Shown piece after piece: positions 1 to 11,498 of a stretch of 64,000 nt of DNA (the stretch's first letter is position 1; each line of letters opens with the position of its first letter). Position numbers and translations under genes: made by a program. Source of the stretch: Macrostomum hystrix (lineage: Eukaryota; Platyhelminthes; Macrostomidae); contig CATNEN010000039.1 of the NCBI GenBank assembly GCA_950097015.1, positions 13,362,501-13,426,500 on the forward strand, read 5' to 3'. The notes under the pieces are model-generated. The model was given only the letters and a program-made list of their open reading frames with translations, was not told the origin of the DNA and ran no database searches.

Positions 1-380
1 AGATTCGGGATTCTAGATTCGGGATTCTAGATTCGGGATTCTAGATTCGGGATTCTAGATTCGGGATTCTAGATTCGGGATTCTAGATTCGGGATTCTAG
101 ATTCGGGATTCTAGATTCGGGATTCTAGATTCGGGATTCTAGATTCGGGATTCTAGATTCGGGATTCTAGATTCGGGATTCTAGATTCGGGATTCTAGAT
201 TCGGGATTCTAGATTCGGGATTCTAGATTCGGGATTCTAAATTCGGGATTCTAGATTCGGGATTCTAGATTCGGGATTCTAGATTCTGGATTCTAGATTC
301 GGGATTCTAGATTCGGGATTCTAGATTCGGGATTCTAGATTCGGGATTCTAGATTCGGGATTCTAGATTCGGGATTCTAA
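1..380. repeat. 14-bp minisatellite (GATTC family)
   Basis: About 27 near-perfect tandem copies of AGATTCGGGATTCT, continuing off the left edge. Rare single-base variants appear (TCTGG, CTAAATT). Each unit carries GATTC twice, the core also found in the larger arrays at 3.7-5.1, 36-42 and 50-55 kb. No coding function is visible. Confidence 0.97.
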
Positions 381-900
381 ATTCGGCATTAGCGGTTTCA
401 GATTCTAAATTAAGGATTTTTATTCGGAATCGGGAATTCTAGATTTGGATAAGTGAATTTTGGGCATATTTCATACTCTCTCATCTCTTCTCCATTATCG
501 ACTTTTGACCGTACGCTCGGAGACTATAAGATAGCAGTCAAACCCAAACAAAAATAAAAGATAAGAAGGAAGCAACTGCATGGAAATGTAGCGCGAGACA
601 CAACAAAAATATATAATAATACGATTTACACTTCGTTTAAGGTGCAGAAATAGTGCAGACGGAGGATGCATGGCTGTTAAAATATTCTGCAATAACGAGG
701 CGCGGGTTGCCAATTTGCTATCGACAAAATACCACTGCGGATAATATATCTAATTAGCACTACATGAGAAGTATACAGCTATTTAAGTATTTAAAAAGCA
801 AATATTAATTTTTCCACATGATGTCAGAAACACTCTGGTTGTAAAACAACACAAGTCCACAACCAATAAAGTTGCAGTATCGATTAAAAATTCGAAACAT
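381..900. other. AT-rich spacer, no gene seen
   Basis: The first 70 bases are decayed satellite (GATTCTAAAT, GGAATCGGGAATTC). The rest is AT-rich with only short open frames. It probably lies in an intron or 3' flank of the minus-strand TRPC gene whose exon is at 1823-2305. Confidence 0.6.
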
Positions 901-1337
901 CTACAGCCAGTTAAGTGTCTAACAGGTGAGGATTCTACAGCCAGTTAGGTGTCTAACAGGTGAGGATTCTACAGCCAGTTAGGTGTCTAACAGGTGAGGA
1001 TTCTACAGCCAGTTAGGTGTCTAACAGGTGAGGATTCTACAGCCAGTAAGGTGTCTAACAGGTGAGGATTCTACAGCCAGTTAGGTGTCTAACAGGTGAG
1101 GATTCTACAGCCAGTAAGGTGTCTAACAGGTGAGGATTCTACAGCCAGTTAGGTGTCTAACAGGTGAGGATTCTACAGCCAGTTAGGTGTCTAACAGGTG
1201 AGGATTCTACAGCCAGTTAGGTGTCTAACAGGTGAGGATTCTACAGCCAGTTAGGTGTCTAACAGGTGAGGATTCTACAGCCAGTTAGGTGTCTAACAGG
1301 TGAGGATTCTACAGCCAGTTAAGTGTCTAACAGGTGG
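901..1337. repeat. 34-bp minisatellite
   Basis: Thirteen tandem copies of a 34-bp unit containing CTACAGCCAGTTAGGTGTCT and ending AACAGGTGAGGATT. The first and last units share the variant TTAAGTG, while inner units have TTAGGTG or TAAGGTG. The last unit runs straight into a tRNA-derived SINE. Confidence 0.96.
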
Positions 1338-1622
1338 CGAGGCAATTCTGCCCATTTCGCTGACTCCTGAGCTCACGCGCACACAGATAACTTACTCCGG
1401 CTCACGCTCTCACATCTGTCTTTCTCATTGTCAGGCAGTGTACACTCTCACTGTGTCTAGGAGTTTGGCCCTCAAGGGCGTAAATTGCATGACAAGCCCC
1501 CAAGCCTTCTCTCCGCGGCTGCGCCCCAAATGAATGTGGCCTCGCCGCGGAAACGAACTCAGGGACCGTGGTGCGAGACGCAAACGCGTTAACCGCTCTG
1601 CCACCAACCTCCCGGATGGAGG
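1338..1622 (-). mobile_element. tRNA-derived SINE, family A
   Basis: On the minus strand the element starts with a tRNA-like head near 1622: box A TGGCAGAGCGG and a box-B-like GAGTTCGTTTCC. A conserved body and a tail rich in CACACG follow. Related copies lie at 49612-49865, 53750-53862 and 61166-61287. The head resembles a class II tRNA (Leu/Ser type). It is a dispersed repeat, not a tRNA gene, because the body continues for about 200 bases and the family is multicopy. Confidence 0.8.
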
Positions 1623-1639
1623 GAGGATAGTCCCGGATG

Positions 1640-1798
1640 GATAGTTCATCGTGAAGGGTGGAAAACTTTAATCCATATGGTGGACTTTCACGAGAATCGG
1701 TCATTCGGTTTGGGAGCTGTCGTGAAGTACGCAGCGGGAATTAGAAATACTACCGTGGTCTATCCCAAGGGGAGACAGCATCGTCTTTCTACTGCTCC
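1640..1798 (-). mobile_element. MITE-like repeat, partial copy
   Basis: This segment matches the reverse complement of 59030-59220, sharing CATTCGGTTTGGGAGCTGTC and CGTGGTCTATCCCA. The full copy at 59 kb is a long inverted repeat. This copy lacks one arm and ends just beyond the splice donor of the TRPC exon. Confidence 0.7.
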
Positions 1799-1822
1799 AA
1801 CCCACAGCAGTGTCAGACTCAC

Positions 1823-2305
1823 CAGTCCTGCCAGTTTGTCCACCTGAGCGTTCAGCAGCATCTCGACCGCCACGACGTTCTCCTCCTGAATGGCGTACAG
1901 CAGAGCGTCGCCCAGCCGGAGGTTGCAGCCAAGCAGGAGTTCCAGCAGTTCAATGTGCTCCAACTCGATGGCGATGAGCACGGCTGATCGGCCCAGTGAG
2001 TCAACGCAGTTCACGTCGATGCCCAGACCAGCCGCGTTCTCGATGTACTGCCTGACGGAGGCCATGTCGCCCATCTCCACGGCGAGAAGGTAGCGCCGTT
2101 CGTTGCTGCTGAGGTCGGCCTCCTTGCGTAGCAGGCCGCCGAAGGCAGCGTCGTCCGCGACTGCGCCTCCGCTGATGCCGCCGCCGCCACCCAGGTCAAT
2201 GCCGAGCTCCTGCATGATTTGAGTTAGCTCGTGACTGCGGTCACGTACATCCGGGTGCTGCTGCTGCTGCTGCTGCTGTTTGGCATCCTTCCAGACTTTG
2301 TCCAT
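1823..2305 (-). CDS. TRPC channel, N-terminal ankyrin exon (partial gene)
   Basis: This exon encodes 161 residues of a canonical transient receptor potential (TRPC) cation channel. After a polyglutamine stretch (about residues 10-16) and a glycine-rich linker comes the TRPC ankyrin region: LSSNERRYLLAVEMGDMASV, IDVNCVDSLGRSAVLIAIE, then LGDALLYAIQEENVVAVEML. These are close to the conserved TRPC signature. The exon ends at a strong donor, CTG|GTGAGT, in phase 0 at 1823. A good acceptor (TTTTTCTGTAG) lies three bases before the ATG at 2305, so the ATG could be the start just after a 5' UTR intron, or the exon could be internal. The remaining exons (ankyrin end, six membrane segments, TRP box) would lie below position 1 or be absent; none is seen in 1-1760. 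Expected role: receptor-operated calcium-permeable channel in the plasma membrane. Confidence 0.92.
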
Positions 2306-2308
2306 TTC

Positions 2309-3745
2309 TACAGAAAAATATAAAACTGTAATTATGTATAATGTAATTTAAAAAACTAAGCTGTAAGCTACCCACCTTTAAATGTCAACCGTCGAATGCA
2401 AGGAAGCTTGTGATCTGATCAGGATGAAGCTTGGATGACAGCCAGATGCAGGCACGATGCTGGAGCATAGGCTGCGCTGAGGATATAACGCTGCCAGGTA
2501 GGATTTTCATCCTCTCCAAAGCCTATTCCCTCTCCTAGCTGGGCTGTTTCCATTTTAAGCAACTCAGTCCAGCGATTGGAGGTTGGGTTGTCTCGTGGGA
2601 GAGAGAAAGAGACAAAGTGAGTGGGAGCGGGAGCGCCAATTGGTTGGGATGAAATTAGCTAGTTTCATAGGAGAAATAGATCAAATATGGCTTTCCAGAC
2701 CCCGGCTAACAGCACCAGGTGCAGCTTCTCCCAGCTCACGGATATTGTGTCGAGACCACGCGGGAGGGAGCCGGCAGTATGAATTGTTTGCTGCCCAGAA
2801 GAAGCCCAATTTCTATAGCAGAGAGTTCTGCACTCACCCTGACCCGGTACTCGGCAGAGCTTGCCGAGTGCCACTTTGGCGTATGTCTAGCTACTATCGG
2901 AAAATGATTATGGCGAGTGAAATTTTTAGACTAATTGATTCTGTCTCTGACTCCATCACTTATCCACTTATCAGAGATGCCTACCTCTAACAGTACTCTA
3001 TCTACCTGCCATCTATCTAGCCGACATCTATCTATCCGTCCCTTATCTGCCTCCTGACCAATCTACCTGACACCGATCTACATCTTCGTTGCCTTCCTGT
3101 CTCTACCTGTTCGATATGGTCATTACAATTTAGATAGGATCATAAGTTATAAGACTGTTACAATTCAAATCAGTTTTAGAATTAAAACAAACGTTTTTAC
3201 ATGCGTAAATGACAACTTAGCAAACTAATCTCAACTTGAACCGTTTCCAGAATACTAGTTTAGTGAATTTTGTTTATTTTCTTCAACTATAATATGCATT
3301 TGCACTTCTTATTCGATATTTTAAACTCAGTCGTACACGTCTGGCTGGCGGACAGTTTAAATATTCTCATTGACTGATTGATTGATGTCTGAGCTCAGCA
3401 AACAAACTGCCATGTTCTACTCAACATTTTCAGGCCTCAAATTCACGTTTGACTAGGGCACCAAGCTTATTGACCCTGTCATCTCGAGCTGTCTCAACTG
3501 TCTGGGGTTGAAATTTCTTGGCTCTACCCCCGCGCCCACCTCAATTACTCTCATTGATTTCAAAAGTCTGCTTCTGACAGCTGACATTGGGTCACGTTAC
3601 CTCTCAGCCGGATGTACTTTACTTAACATGCACTTTAAATTGAACTTTTCACGGACTAGTTTCTCGGGCCTTGTGTGTAATATCAATATAACATGTTTTA
3701 GGTTTTCCGATTCTAGGATGGTACCTATCCTAGGTACCTTCCTTC
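2309..3745. other. TRPC upstream region, no gene seen
   Basis: Upstream of the TRPC exon on the minus strand, so probably 5' intron and flank. Open frames are short and overlap on both strands without domain signal. A loose TATC/CATC-rich stretch lies near 2990-3110. I see no promoter I can defend. Confidence 0.5.
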
Positions 3746-5107
3746 TATGATGCATGGGATTTAGGATGTCTGGATGCATCGGAATTAGGATGTCTGAATG
3801 CAAAGGGATTTAGCTAGGATTCCTGGATGCAAAGAGATTTAGGATTCCTGGATGCAAAGCTGGATTTAGGATTCCTGGATGCAAAGGGATTTAGGATTCC
3901 TGGATGCAAAGGGATTTAGGATTCCTGGATGCAAAGGGATTTAGGATTCCTGGATGCAAAGGAATTTAGGATTCCTGGATGCAAAGGAATTTAGGATTCC
4001 TGGATGCAAAGGAATTTAGGATTCCTGGATGCAAAGGGATTTAGGATTCCTGGATACAAAGGGATTTAGGATTCCTGGATTCAAAGGGATTTAGGATTCC
4101 TGGATGCAAAGGGATTTAGGATTCCTGGATACAAAGGGATTTAGGATTCCTGGATGCAAAGGGATTTAGGATTCCTGGATGCAAAGGGATTTAGGATTCC
4201 TGGATGCAAAGGGATTTAGGATTCCTGGATGCAAAGGGATTTAGGATTCCTGGATGCAAAGGGATTTTGGATTCCTGGATGCAAAGGGATTTTGGATTCC
4301 TGGATGCAAAGGGATTTAGGATTCCTGGATGCAAAGGGATTTAGGATTCCTGGATGCAAAGGGATTTAGGATTCCTGGATGCAAAGGGATTTAGGATTCC
4401 TGGATGCAAAGGGATTTAGGATTCCTGGATGCAAAGGGATTTAGGATTCCTGGATGCAAAGGGATTTAGGATTCCTGGATGCAAAGGGATTTAGGATTCC
4501 TGGATGCAAAGGAATTTAGGATTCCTGGATGCAAAGGAATTTAGGATTCCTGGATGCAAAGGAATTTAGGATTCCTGGATGCAAAGGGATTTAGGATTCC
4601 TGGATACAAAGGGATTTAGGATTCCTGGATGCAAAGGGATTTAGGATTCCTGGATGCAAAGGGATTTAGGATTCCTGGATACAAAGGGATTTAGGATTCC
4701 TGGATGCAAAGGGATTTAGGATTCCTGGATACAAAGGGATTTAGGATTCCTGGATGCAAAGGGATTTAGGATTCCTGGATGCAAAGGGATTTAGGATTCC
4801 TGGATGCAAAGGGATTTAGGATTCCTGGATGCAAAGGGATTTAGGATTCCTGGATGCAAAGGGATTTAGGATTCCTGGATGCAAAGGGATTTTGGATTCC
4901 TGGATGCAAAGGGATTTAGGATTCCTGGATGCAAAGGGATTTAGGATTCCTGGATGCAAAGGGATTTAGGATTCCTGGATGCAAAGGGATTTAGGATTCC
5001 TGGATGCAAAGGGATTTAGGATTCCTGGATGCAAAGGGATTTAGGATTCCTGGATGCAAAGGGATTTAGGATTCCTGGATGCAAAGGGATTTAGGATTCC
5101 TGAATGC
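3746..5107. repeat. 25-bp minisatellite (GATTC family)
   Basis: About 54 tandem copies of a 25-bp unit with core GATTCCTGGATGCAAAGGG. Variant units (GGAATTT, TACAAAG, TTTTGG) are arranged in blocks. A run of three GGAATTT units at 3961-4011 recurs at 4511-4561, exactly 550 bp (22 units) later, showing segmental duplication inside the array. Both edges decay gradually (3746-3830 and 5100-5180). Confidence 0.97.
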
Positions 5108-5634
5108 TTGGGATTTTTCCTCAAAGTTACGGTTTTAGGATTCCTGGAATTTCAGGATTTCTAGAATTCTGGAAAAATACATGTCGTTGAGCTCAGATAA
5201 ATATGAATTCCAATTTAAGCAGCCACCGTAGCGGCAGCAGCTGCAACTGCAGGGGCAAAACTTTTGTGTGTCATGTGATTCGTTTCGTTCGTTCAGGAAA
5301 ACAGGCCAAAGAGAGCTTTCAAAATCCATCAAATGCCGACAGGGTATTTAACAATTGCGTGCGGTTGATTGAGCAGCCTATTGTGATTTTTGACCTGGAA
5401 AATGTGCTCATCTGCTGGATTGGAGAGACAAATGAGTTTGTCTACTTTTGGTAGACTTTCTGGAGTCATCATGTCTCCAGAACTCGCGTTTTTTCCCTCA
5501 GCTTCCTGTGTATTTTCAAACTGCTCTGCTAGGACGTTAAAAGAATCGAATCATTGCGAAACAATTTTTTAAACTCAACTAAAAAACATTGGGCCTGATT
5601 TAATATCTAGTTATAAAACAGGGTAGGGATAAGG
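5108..5634. other. Spacer between two minisatellites
   Basis: Short open frames only (up to 83 codons) with no recognisable domain. The first 60 bases are decayed 25-bp satellite. Confidence 0.5.
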
Positions 5635-6485
5635 CACGGGAGTGATGAGACAGGGAAGATATGAGAAAGGAGGAGATAGGGGAGAGATGAGACGGGGGAG
5701 AGATGAGACAGGGGAGAGATGAGACATTGGAGAGGTGAGACATGGCAGACATGAGACAGGGGAGTGATAAGATAGGGAAGAGATGAGACAGGGAAGAGAT
5801 GAGACAGGGAAGAGATGAGACAGGGGAGAGATGAGACAGGGCAGAGATGAGACAGGGGAGAGATGAGACAGGGGAGAGATGAGACAGGGGAGAGATGAGA
5901 CATTGGAGAGGTGAGACATGGCAGGCATGAGACAGGGGAGTGATAAGATAGGGAAGAGATGAGACAGGGGAGAGATGAGACAGGGCAGAGATGAGACAGG
6001 GCAGAGATGAGACAGGGCAGAGATGAGACAGGGCAGAGATGAGACAGGGCAGAGATGAGACAGGGCAGAGATGAGACAGGGGAGAGATGAGACAGGGGAG
6101 AGATGAGACATTGGAGAGGTGAGACATGGCAGGCATGAGACAGGGGAGTGATAAGATAGGGAAGAGATGAGACAGGGGAGAGATGAGACAGGGGAGAGAT
6201 GAGACAGGGGAGAGATGAGACAGGGGAGAGATGAGACAGGGGAGAGATGAGACAGGGCAGAGATGAGACAGGGGAGAGATGAGACAGGGGAGAGATGAGA
6301 CAGGGGAGAGATGAGACATTGGAGAGGTGAGACATGGCAGACATGAGACAGGGGAGTGATAAGATAGGGAAGAGACGAGACAGGGAAGAGATGAGATAGG
6401 GGAGAGGTGAGACGGAAGAGATGAGACTCGGGAGAGATGAGACAGGGGAGAAATGAGATAGGGGAGACATGAGACAGGGAAGATA
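5635..6485. repeat. 16-bp minisatellite, copy 1
   Basis: Tandem units of GAGACAGGGGAGAGAT with variants GGCAG, GGAAG and ATTGG. A 220-bp block (CATTGG...GGCAGGCATG...TGATAAGATAGG) recurs about four times as a higher-order repeat. Because 16 is not a multiple of three, all three minus-strand frames cycle and stay open for about 300 codons; these frames are not genes. The reverse complement differs by one base from the unit at 47.8-48.5 kb. Confidence 0.96.
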
Positions 6486-7087
6486 AAAGAGGAAAGATAC
6501 TTGTTACTGCTTCTAGTTTCATGATCTAATGTTTCAGCTTTTTGCATCGCTTTAATCGTTGTTTATTTGAAGCAAATAATAATTGTATTTTACTAAACAT
6601 AAAATTTAACTATACAACTTAATGCTAGAATTTCACTGGTAGTGGGGGTCGGAGCATATAGACTACTTATTAATCTCGCATTTGGCTACAATCGAATTGG
6701 CTACAATTACCAACAGGCACTTCGTAAATCCAAGGACCCCCTTTGAACACTTATTTAGCTTCTCAACAGTGCTGAGCACTCTAGCAGCTGATTTTGGAAT
6801 CGGGCATGCATATGGGCGTTACTTGCTCGACAATATCCTCTAGCCTTCAGATCTAAGCGGTAGCGGCCTCGAAAGGATCGTGTGACCTCGCTACAGATAA
6901 CAACAGTAATAAAAAATGAACAGAACACATACGCACATGATCTCAAAAAATTTAAACAACGGATCATTGTCGATTGACCACGCGTGCAGGATTTCATTCC
7001 TGCACACTTATGTGTGCAGGATGTCATTCCTGCACAAGCTGCTTTATTCGTGCGATTTATTCAAGACGTTCAGCAGTAACACGTCAA
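6486..7087. other. Flank of the non-LTR remnant
   Basis: AT-rich with no gene. It contains the double hairpin at 6984-7035 just before the ORF1 remnant, so the 5' end of the retrotransposon may lie here. Confidence 0.45.
6984..7035. repeat. Two tandem 8-bp-stem hairpins
   Basis: GTGCAGGA-TTTCAT-TCCTGCAC at 6984-7005 is followed after eight bases by GTGCAGGA-TGTCAT-TCCTGCAC at 7014-7035. The two hairpins differ by one loop base. They could be a small tandem palindrome or part of a retrotransposon 5' UTR. Confidence 0.8.
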
Positions 7088-8617
7088 AATGACACCCAAA
7101 GTCAAAGCCGACGCCCACAGAAACGAGTATGGACATTGCAGTAAAGACGCCTGAGCAGATAATCGATGAAATGACAAAATCTGAATCGACTGACGCAACT
7201 GACGCCCACTTTGACATCTCATTCCTTAGTTAGCCTCTCCAAGAAGCCAAGACGCTACTCGGGAAGCGGAAGCAAAATGTGGCTGACAAACAATCAGCTG
7301 CGTCCGCAGAAGAGACGACCACGTTAGAAGATGCGAGCTTTAAGGTCCCGAAGACCAAAAAGTTGAAGTTCGGAGATCACCCATGAAGGGAGCTGACAAA
7401 AGCGACAAAGCCGTACAGACAGAGTTTTTACTCTGCCTGCATGTCTCTGCCTGCATAGAGACATAGTTGATTCCAGTAGATGCAGCAACTAACACAGAGA
7501 ACAACCTACTGATGGATACAGACTGGAAACGTTTGAAATCTCTCGAGGAAGGAGTAGCAGCGGTTCTTGGTGAAGTAAAACAACTGAAAAGTAGCTTGTC
7601 AATTGATGAGTACATTCAAAAGACTCGCAATGCGCTACAATCCTTGACCACCAGTCTAATGCATCAGTTAGAGGCAAAAGCCAAAGAAAGTCAAACGGAA
7701 CTACTGAGAGCGCTAAACATCACAAAATCCGACGTTGTGAACCATCTAAAACAAGCAAGTAGCTCAACTAAGGATCCTATCATCAGCGAAGAAAGAGCAG
7801 TGAAGGCAGAAGTAATAAAAAGCCAACAAATCAGCCTCAGCCTCGAGCAGAAGGTCGGTGAACTGGTCAGTCTGCATGCGCTGGCGTTCACTAAGACGCA
7901 GAATGAAGGAGCAGGACGGGAAACGTATGCCGAGAAGGCCTCGCGCTCAGTGAACCCAACAGCCTCTTTAAAAAATGTAAATGGAGGTCAGTGCCAGACA
8001 AATGCAGAGAACGCATCACGAGCTACCACAAGCGACTCGAAACCAGCTGAGGCAGAAAGCAACAGTAGAACCAAACAGAAAGTTGAAGGTCTGAAAATGC
8101 ATGATATAGTCGTTGTCAGCTCAAAGCCAGGCAAAGCCATTGACTATCGCAGACTCTTCCCGAATAGTACAATTCGAGTTGTCTACTACAACACTCAAGA
8201 AAGGTAATTGACCTAAACCATGAGCCATCAATGGTGGTGGCATATAGGGCTGTCACTGCTATTGAAGTTGGGCAAAGGCAACACGGTGCAAACTGCCTGC
8301 ACCTACGAGTACTCATCATCCCGGACAGTTCGACACGAACAGAACAAGTCTTCGAGAAAGAACAGTGTGAGTATGATTTTAAGCATCAGCTTTTAACATT
8401 TGACTTTCATGAAATCGACTTCTACGACGGTGAACTCAACAGCAGCGGAGCGGACTTCTTGTTTGCGTTAATGTCCAAATGCATTCGAAATCTAAACTTG
8501 AAAGTACGGCCGCAACCGGCTAACACAGAGAACCAGCGCCAGCAAACAGTGCATCATCGGCATCAACACAGCTATAGAGTCACGAGGCGGCGGTGCAACT
8601 GGCTACAGGAAATATAG
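7088..8617 (+). pseudogene. Non-LTR retrotransposon ORF1 remnant
   Basis: A long but broken coding stretch. The largest open part (7467-8207, about 246 codons) is rich in K, E, Q and S, with coiled-coil-like heptads (KSLEEGVAAVLGEVKQLKSS; LSLEQKVGELVSLHALA), then a basic linker and LKMHDIVVVSSKPGKAIDYR. A one-base frameshift near 8200 moves the frame to a second part ending at 8617 (VIDLNHEPS, LIIPDSSTRTEQVF). An upstream part from 7127 has an internal TAG near 7232. This layout (coiled coil then a small folded domain) fits a LINE ORF1 protein, and an ORF2-type endonuclease lies in the same orientation beyond the nested insertion. The link is inference; no named ORF1 domain is certain. Confidence 0.6.
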
Positions 8618-9158
8618 AGCGCATAGCAGCTACCCAGTTCGAGATGCCAATTATATCCGTAGCGAAATAGACTACCGCATCAGCAGCAACGGCTATGTTG
8701 ACAGCAATCGAGGTAGCCGCTATCGAATCAGCAACGAGTACGACTACAGCAAAAACTTTAAAAAATTGGCTGTCGCGCTAACATCGGGCCCAGCAACTAC
8801 CGCAGAAGTAGCTTTGGGTACCGCAACAGATATACCAACAAGTTGGTGTCAGGCGCCTCGATGACCGCCAGTTTCGTTGCGTCGACTAAGACCGCCTGTC
8901 CAAGCCTGTGCGGCAGCAACAACCTCAATCGCCGGTGGGGTGGAGGAGTCGTTTAGCTGCTCAGCTCAGGTCCTCTAACTCCTTTGCCTAATAACTTTCT
9001 ATTTTTTATACCGTCGAATCCCATCTATTTTTTGTTTATTGTGCTCCGAGCGCAACAGGTTTTGAAGGTTTGAACCCGTCGTGACTGGCTCTAAGGACTA
9101 CAACTGCCTCTTTCTATGTCAATTTCTACGCTAAATTTTAACTCCCGAATAGTCACTG
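8618..9158. other. ORF1-ORF2 spacer of the non-LTR element
   Basis: No intact frame. By position it is the inter-ORF region of the retrotransposon remnant. It ends with the ACTG that is duplicated at the far side of the LTR insertion (9155-9158 and 24023-24026). Confidence 0.45.
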
Positions 9159-11476
9159 TGAAATAGCTGCGGGTTTGCAATCCGATGATCTGTCCTCGTG
9201 AAGGAAAGGAGTGTGGGGATGGCGATAGAGTCAGAAGTCGTACCGCAAAGTCTCGCGAGTTGCCGCGGAAAGAGGGATGAAGGGAGAGATGAAGGGAGAG
9301 ACAGTGGATGCAGGGAGTGGTCCTCTCGGCCTCAGGCTGGCCAGTCCCACTCAACCCATAGGCCACAGGCATGACTGCCGTGCCTACCCCAAGCAGTGCT
9401 CGAAACCGGCTAAAAGTCTAAATAGATGTCGGACTACCCGCAAGCGGATAGGACAGGGCTAGGTAGCCTACTGTCATCAGTAGCATGTTCGTAACTGACT
9501 CCTAAACTTGGTAGCAGTGGTCGACTCGGCCTAGGCTCTTGTCTTAGAAATGCGGAAAGGCTATCGGCAAAGCGGAAAATGATCTAGGGTAGCGCCACCA
9601 CCCAATGCGCCTGCGTTGCCACCGCAGACATTTGGAAACTTGGGTCCCCGGAGCTCGCGGCTCCTAGTTTGTCACACAGATCTTAGACAAGCCGAAAAAA
9701 TAGAGCCTTCTGTAACTTCCGTTTTAGACTAGGGTGAAGACCCCAGAATGGATCGAGACACGCCTCAACAGGGGATTCCTGAATTTGCGCTACAGTGGTC
9801 TAGAAAGGTGGTACTCCGAACCCGAAAGAGAAATCCATAGCCAGAATCCTACTCATGAGACATTAGACACATTCTGTACATTAGACTGCAGCCTACACAT
9901 TAGATAACTAGCAATCCGAGTCTGTGCGAGTTGAGGAAAACAGAGGCAGGAGAGGTTAAGCTGAACACTGGCTGAGTGATTATGCAAGCGTGAGATTAAT
10001 TGAACATCACTCTCGTTCCCGTGGCCGCAGGTGCGAAAGGGGGACAGCGGGAAAACTCCATTGGAAAGGGAGCTCGACACGTACCTTGAACCCACCCAAG
10101 AGGGAGAAGGAAAACCGGCCAAGGATTCCCCCAACCCCTGGAAAGGAAAATGCACATGCTACCCTCCGCATTTACTTACAAATCCCTAGCTCCATATTAC
10201 TCTCATGCGCGCTTACAATTGCCTTCCTGCCGCAGCTTTCAGCTCGGCTGTGCCAGAGCCCATTCCCCTAATAGATTAGCCACTCATGGTAGAGGGCTGT
10301 CTAATGAGAAAATAAAGGTGAAAAGGAGACATAGTAAAAATTAGGTTGATGTTAAAAATTAGCCCAATAAGTTAAAGGTGCTTTAGATTAAGTGGTTTTA
10401 TTAGGCTGAAACAATTCCTAACTCCCCTCCCACTAAATGCCGCCTAAACTAATAGAAAGCCCCTTAGGAGCAATAATTGCAAACCGCTGCGCGGATTACT
10501 TATCTGGACGCTTCGGCCGCGTGCTGCAATCCCGTTGTTCTCGGGGAAGAGGATGGGGTAAGATAGTAAAAGCCGGGAAGGGAAAGATGCTGCGAGTCGG
10601 CAGGGGGCCAACACGCTTGGAGCTCAAAGGCTCAATTTAGAGCTCACCTAAGAGGTGGCTTGCGCTTAGGGAATGGGAACAGGCAATTGGCCTGTGCTTA
10701 TCTGCTCGGAGCTCAAGGCTCAAGGGTCTAAGCCCTACGTGGTCGGAAATAGTGCTCTGGGTCCGGTGGGAGTCCGGCCCGGCTTAGGTAAGTCCGGCAG
10801 GGGAGAAGGGGAAGAGCCGGCGGGGGAAAAAGGTCCTCCCGGGAGCAGCGCAGCGCGCTTGCTTAAATAGGCCTTGCAGCACGCCAACCCCGACATCCAT
10901 CAAAGCAACCCACATTCGCGCCCGCCTGTCAACGGGGAATCGAAGCGACGACAGGCCGCCCCAATTGCCCAATGAACCGGCGGCGAGAAACGACAGATGT
11001 TCTGCTCGAACAGCCGTCGGCAGTCGGCCAATGATTGTTACTCCGCCAGGACAATGGGAAGCGCAGGCGCCGACCTGCCTACAGTGACATTTACATGTAT
11101 CTAAAGGAGGGAGGCCATAAAGTCGAGCTGGGCTCGAATACTGTAAAGAAGTGGGGACATGAAGAATTAATGATCACTCATAACGCCCGAGTGATCCCCT
11201 ATATCTGATCGCGGTTTGGAGGGGAATTATGACCTAAACTACTCGTACAATAAAAGCTATGGCCGCGATCAGTCATTCCTACAGGGGTCTAGACAACTCC
11301 GGAGAGAGAGGATTCGACAGCTACTTGATTCACCGCCGCCTCAAACCCGGCCCTAAGATTAATGATCTTGTTTTGTGGCCAGCTGCTATGTGGGTCGCAA
11401 TCATTAGTTACTTAAAAATTTGAAAAATTATGCTGGCTCACACTCCCACTCGATTCCCGCAGCACACTCCACATCA
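9159..11476 (-). repeat. LTR copy 1 (3' LTR)
   Basis: 2318 bp, starting TGAAATAGC and ending CACATCA in plus orientation. Identical in phase to 15432-17749 and 21705-24022. It is non-coding on both strands (frames of at most 100 codons). A plus-strand AATAAA is at about 10309 but the element reads minus. Confidence 0.85.
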
Positions 11477-11498
11477 CTCCACCTTCGCTCACTTTCAC
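11477..11498 (-). promoter_or_regulatory. Polypurine tract candidate
   Basis: Read on the minus strand this is purine-rich (GTGAAAGTGAGCGAAGGT then GGAG), directly against the start of the 3' LTR. The position fits plus-strand priming. A second copy is at 17750-17771. The tract is imperfect, with four pyrimidines. Confidence 0.55.

Noticed and set aside
1-6485. CRISPR arrays
   Set aside because: Units are directly adjacent with no unique spacers, and the genome is eukaryotic.
5600-6547. Three overlapping minus frames of 287-315 codons
   Set aside because: The 16-bp unit cycles through all frames without stops. The same repetitive peptide appears in each frame, so none is a gene.
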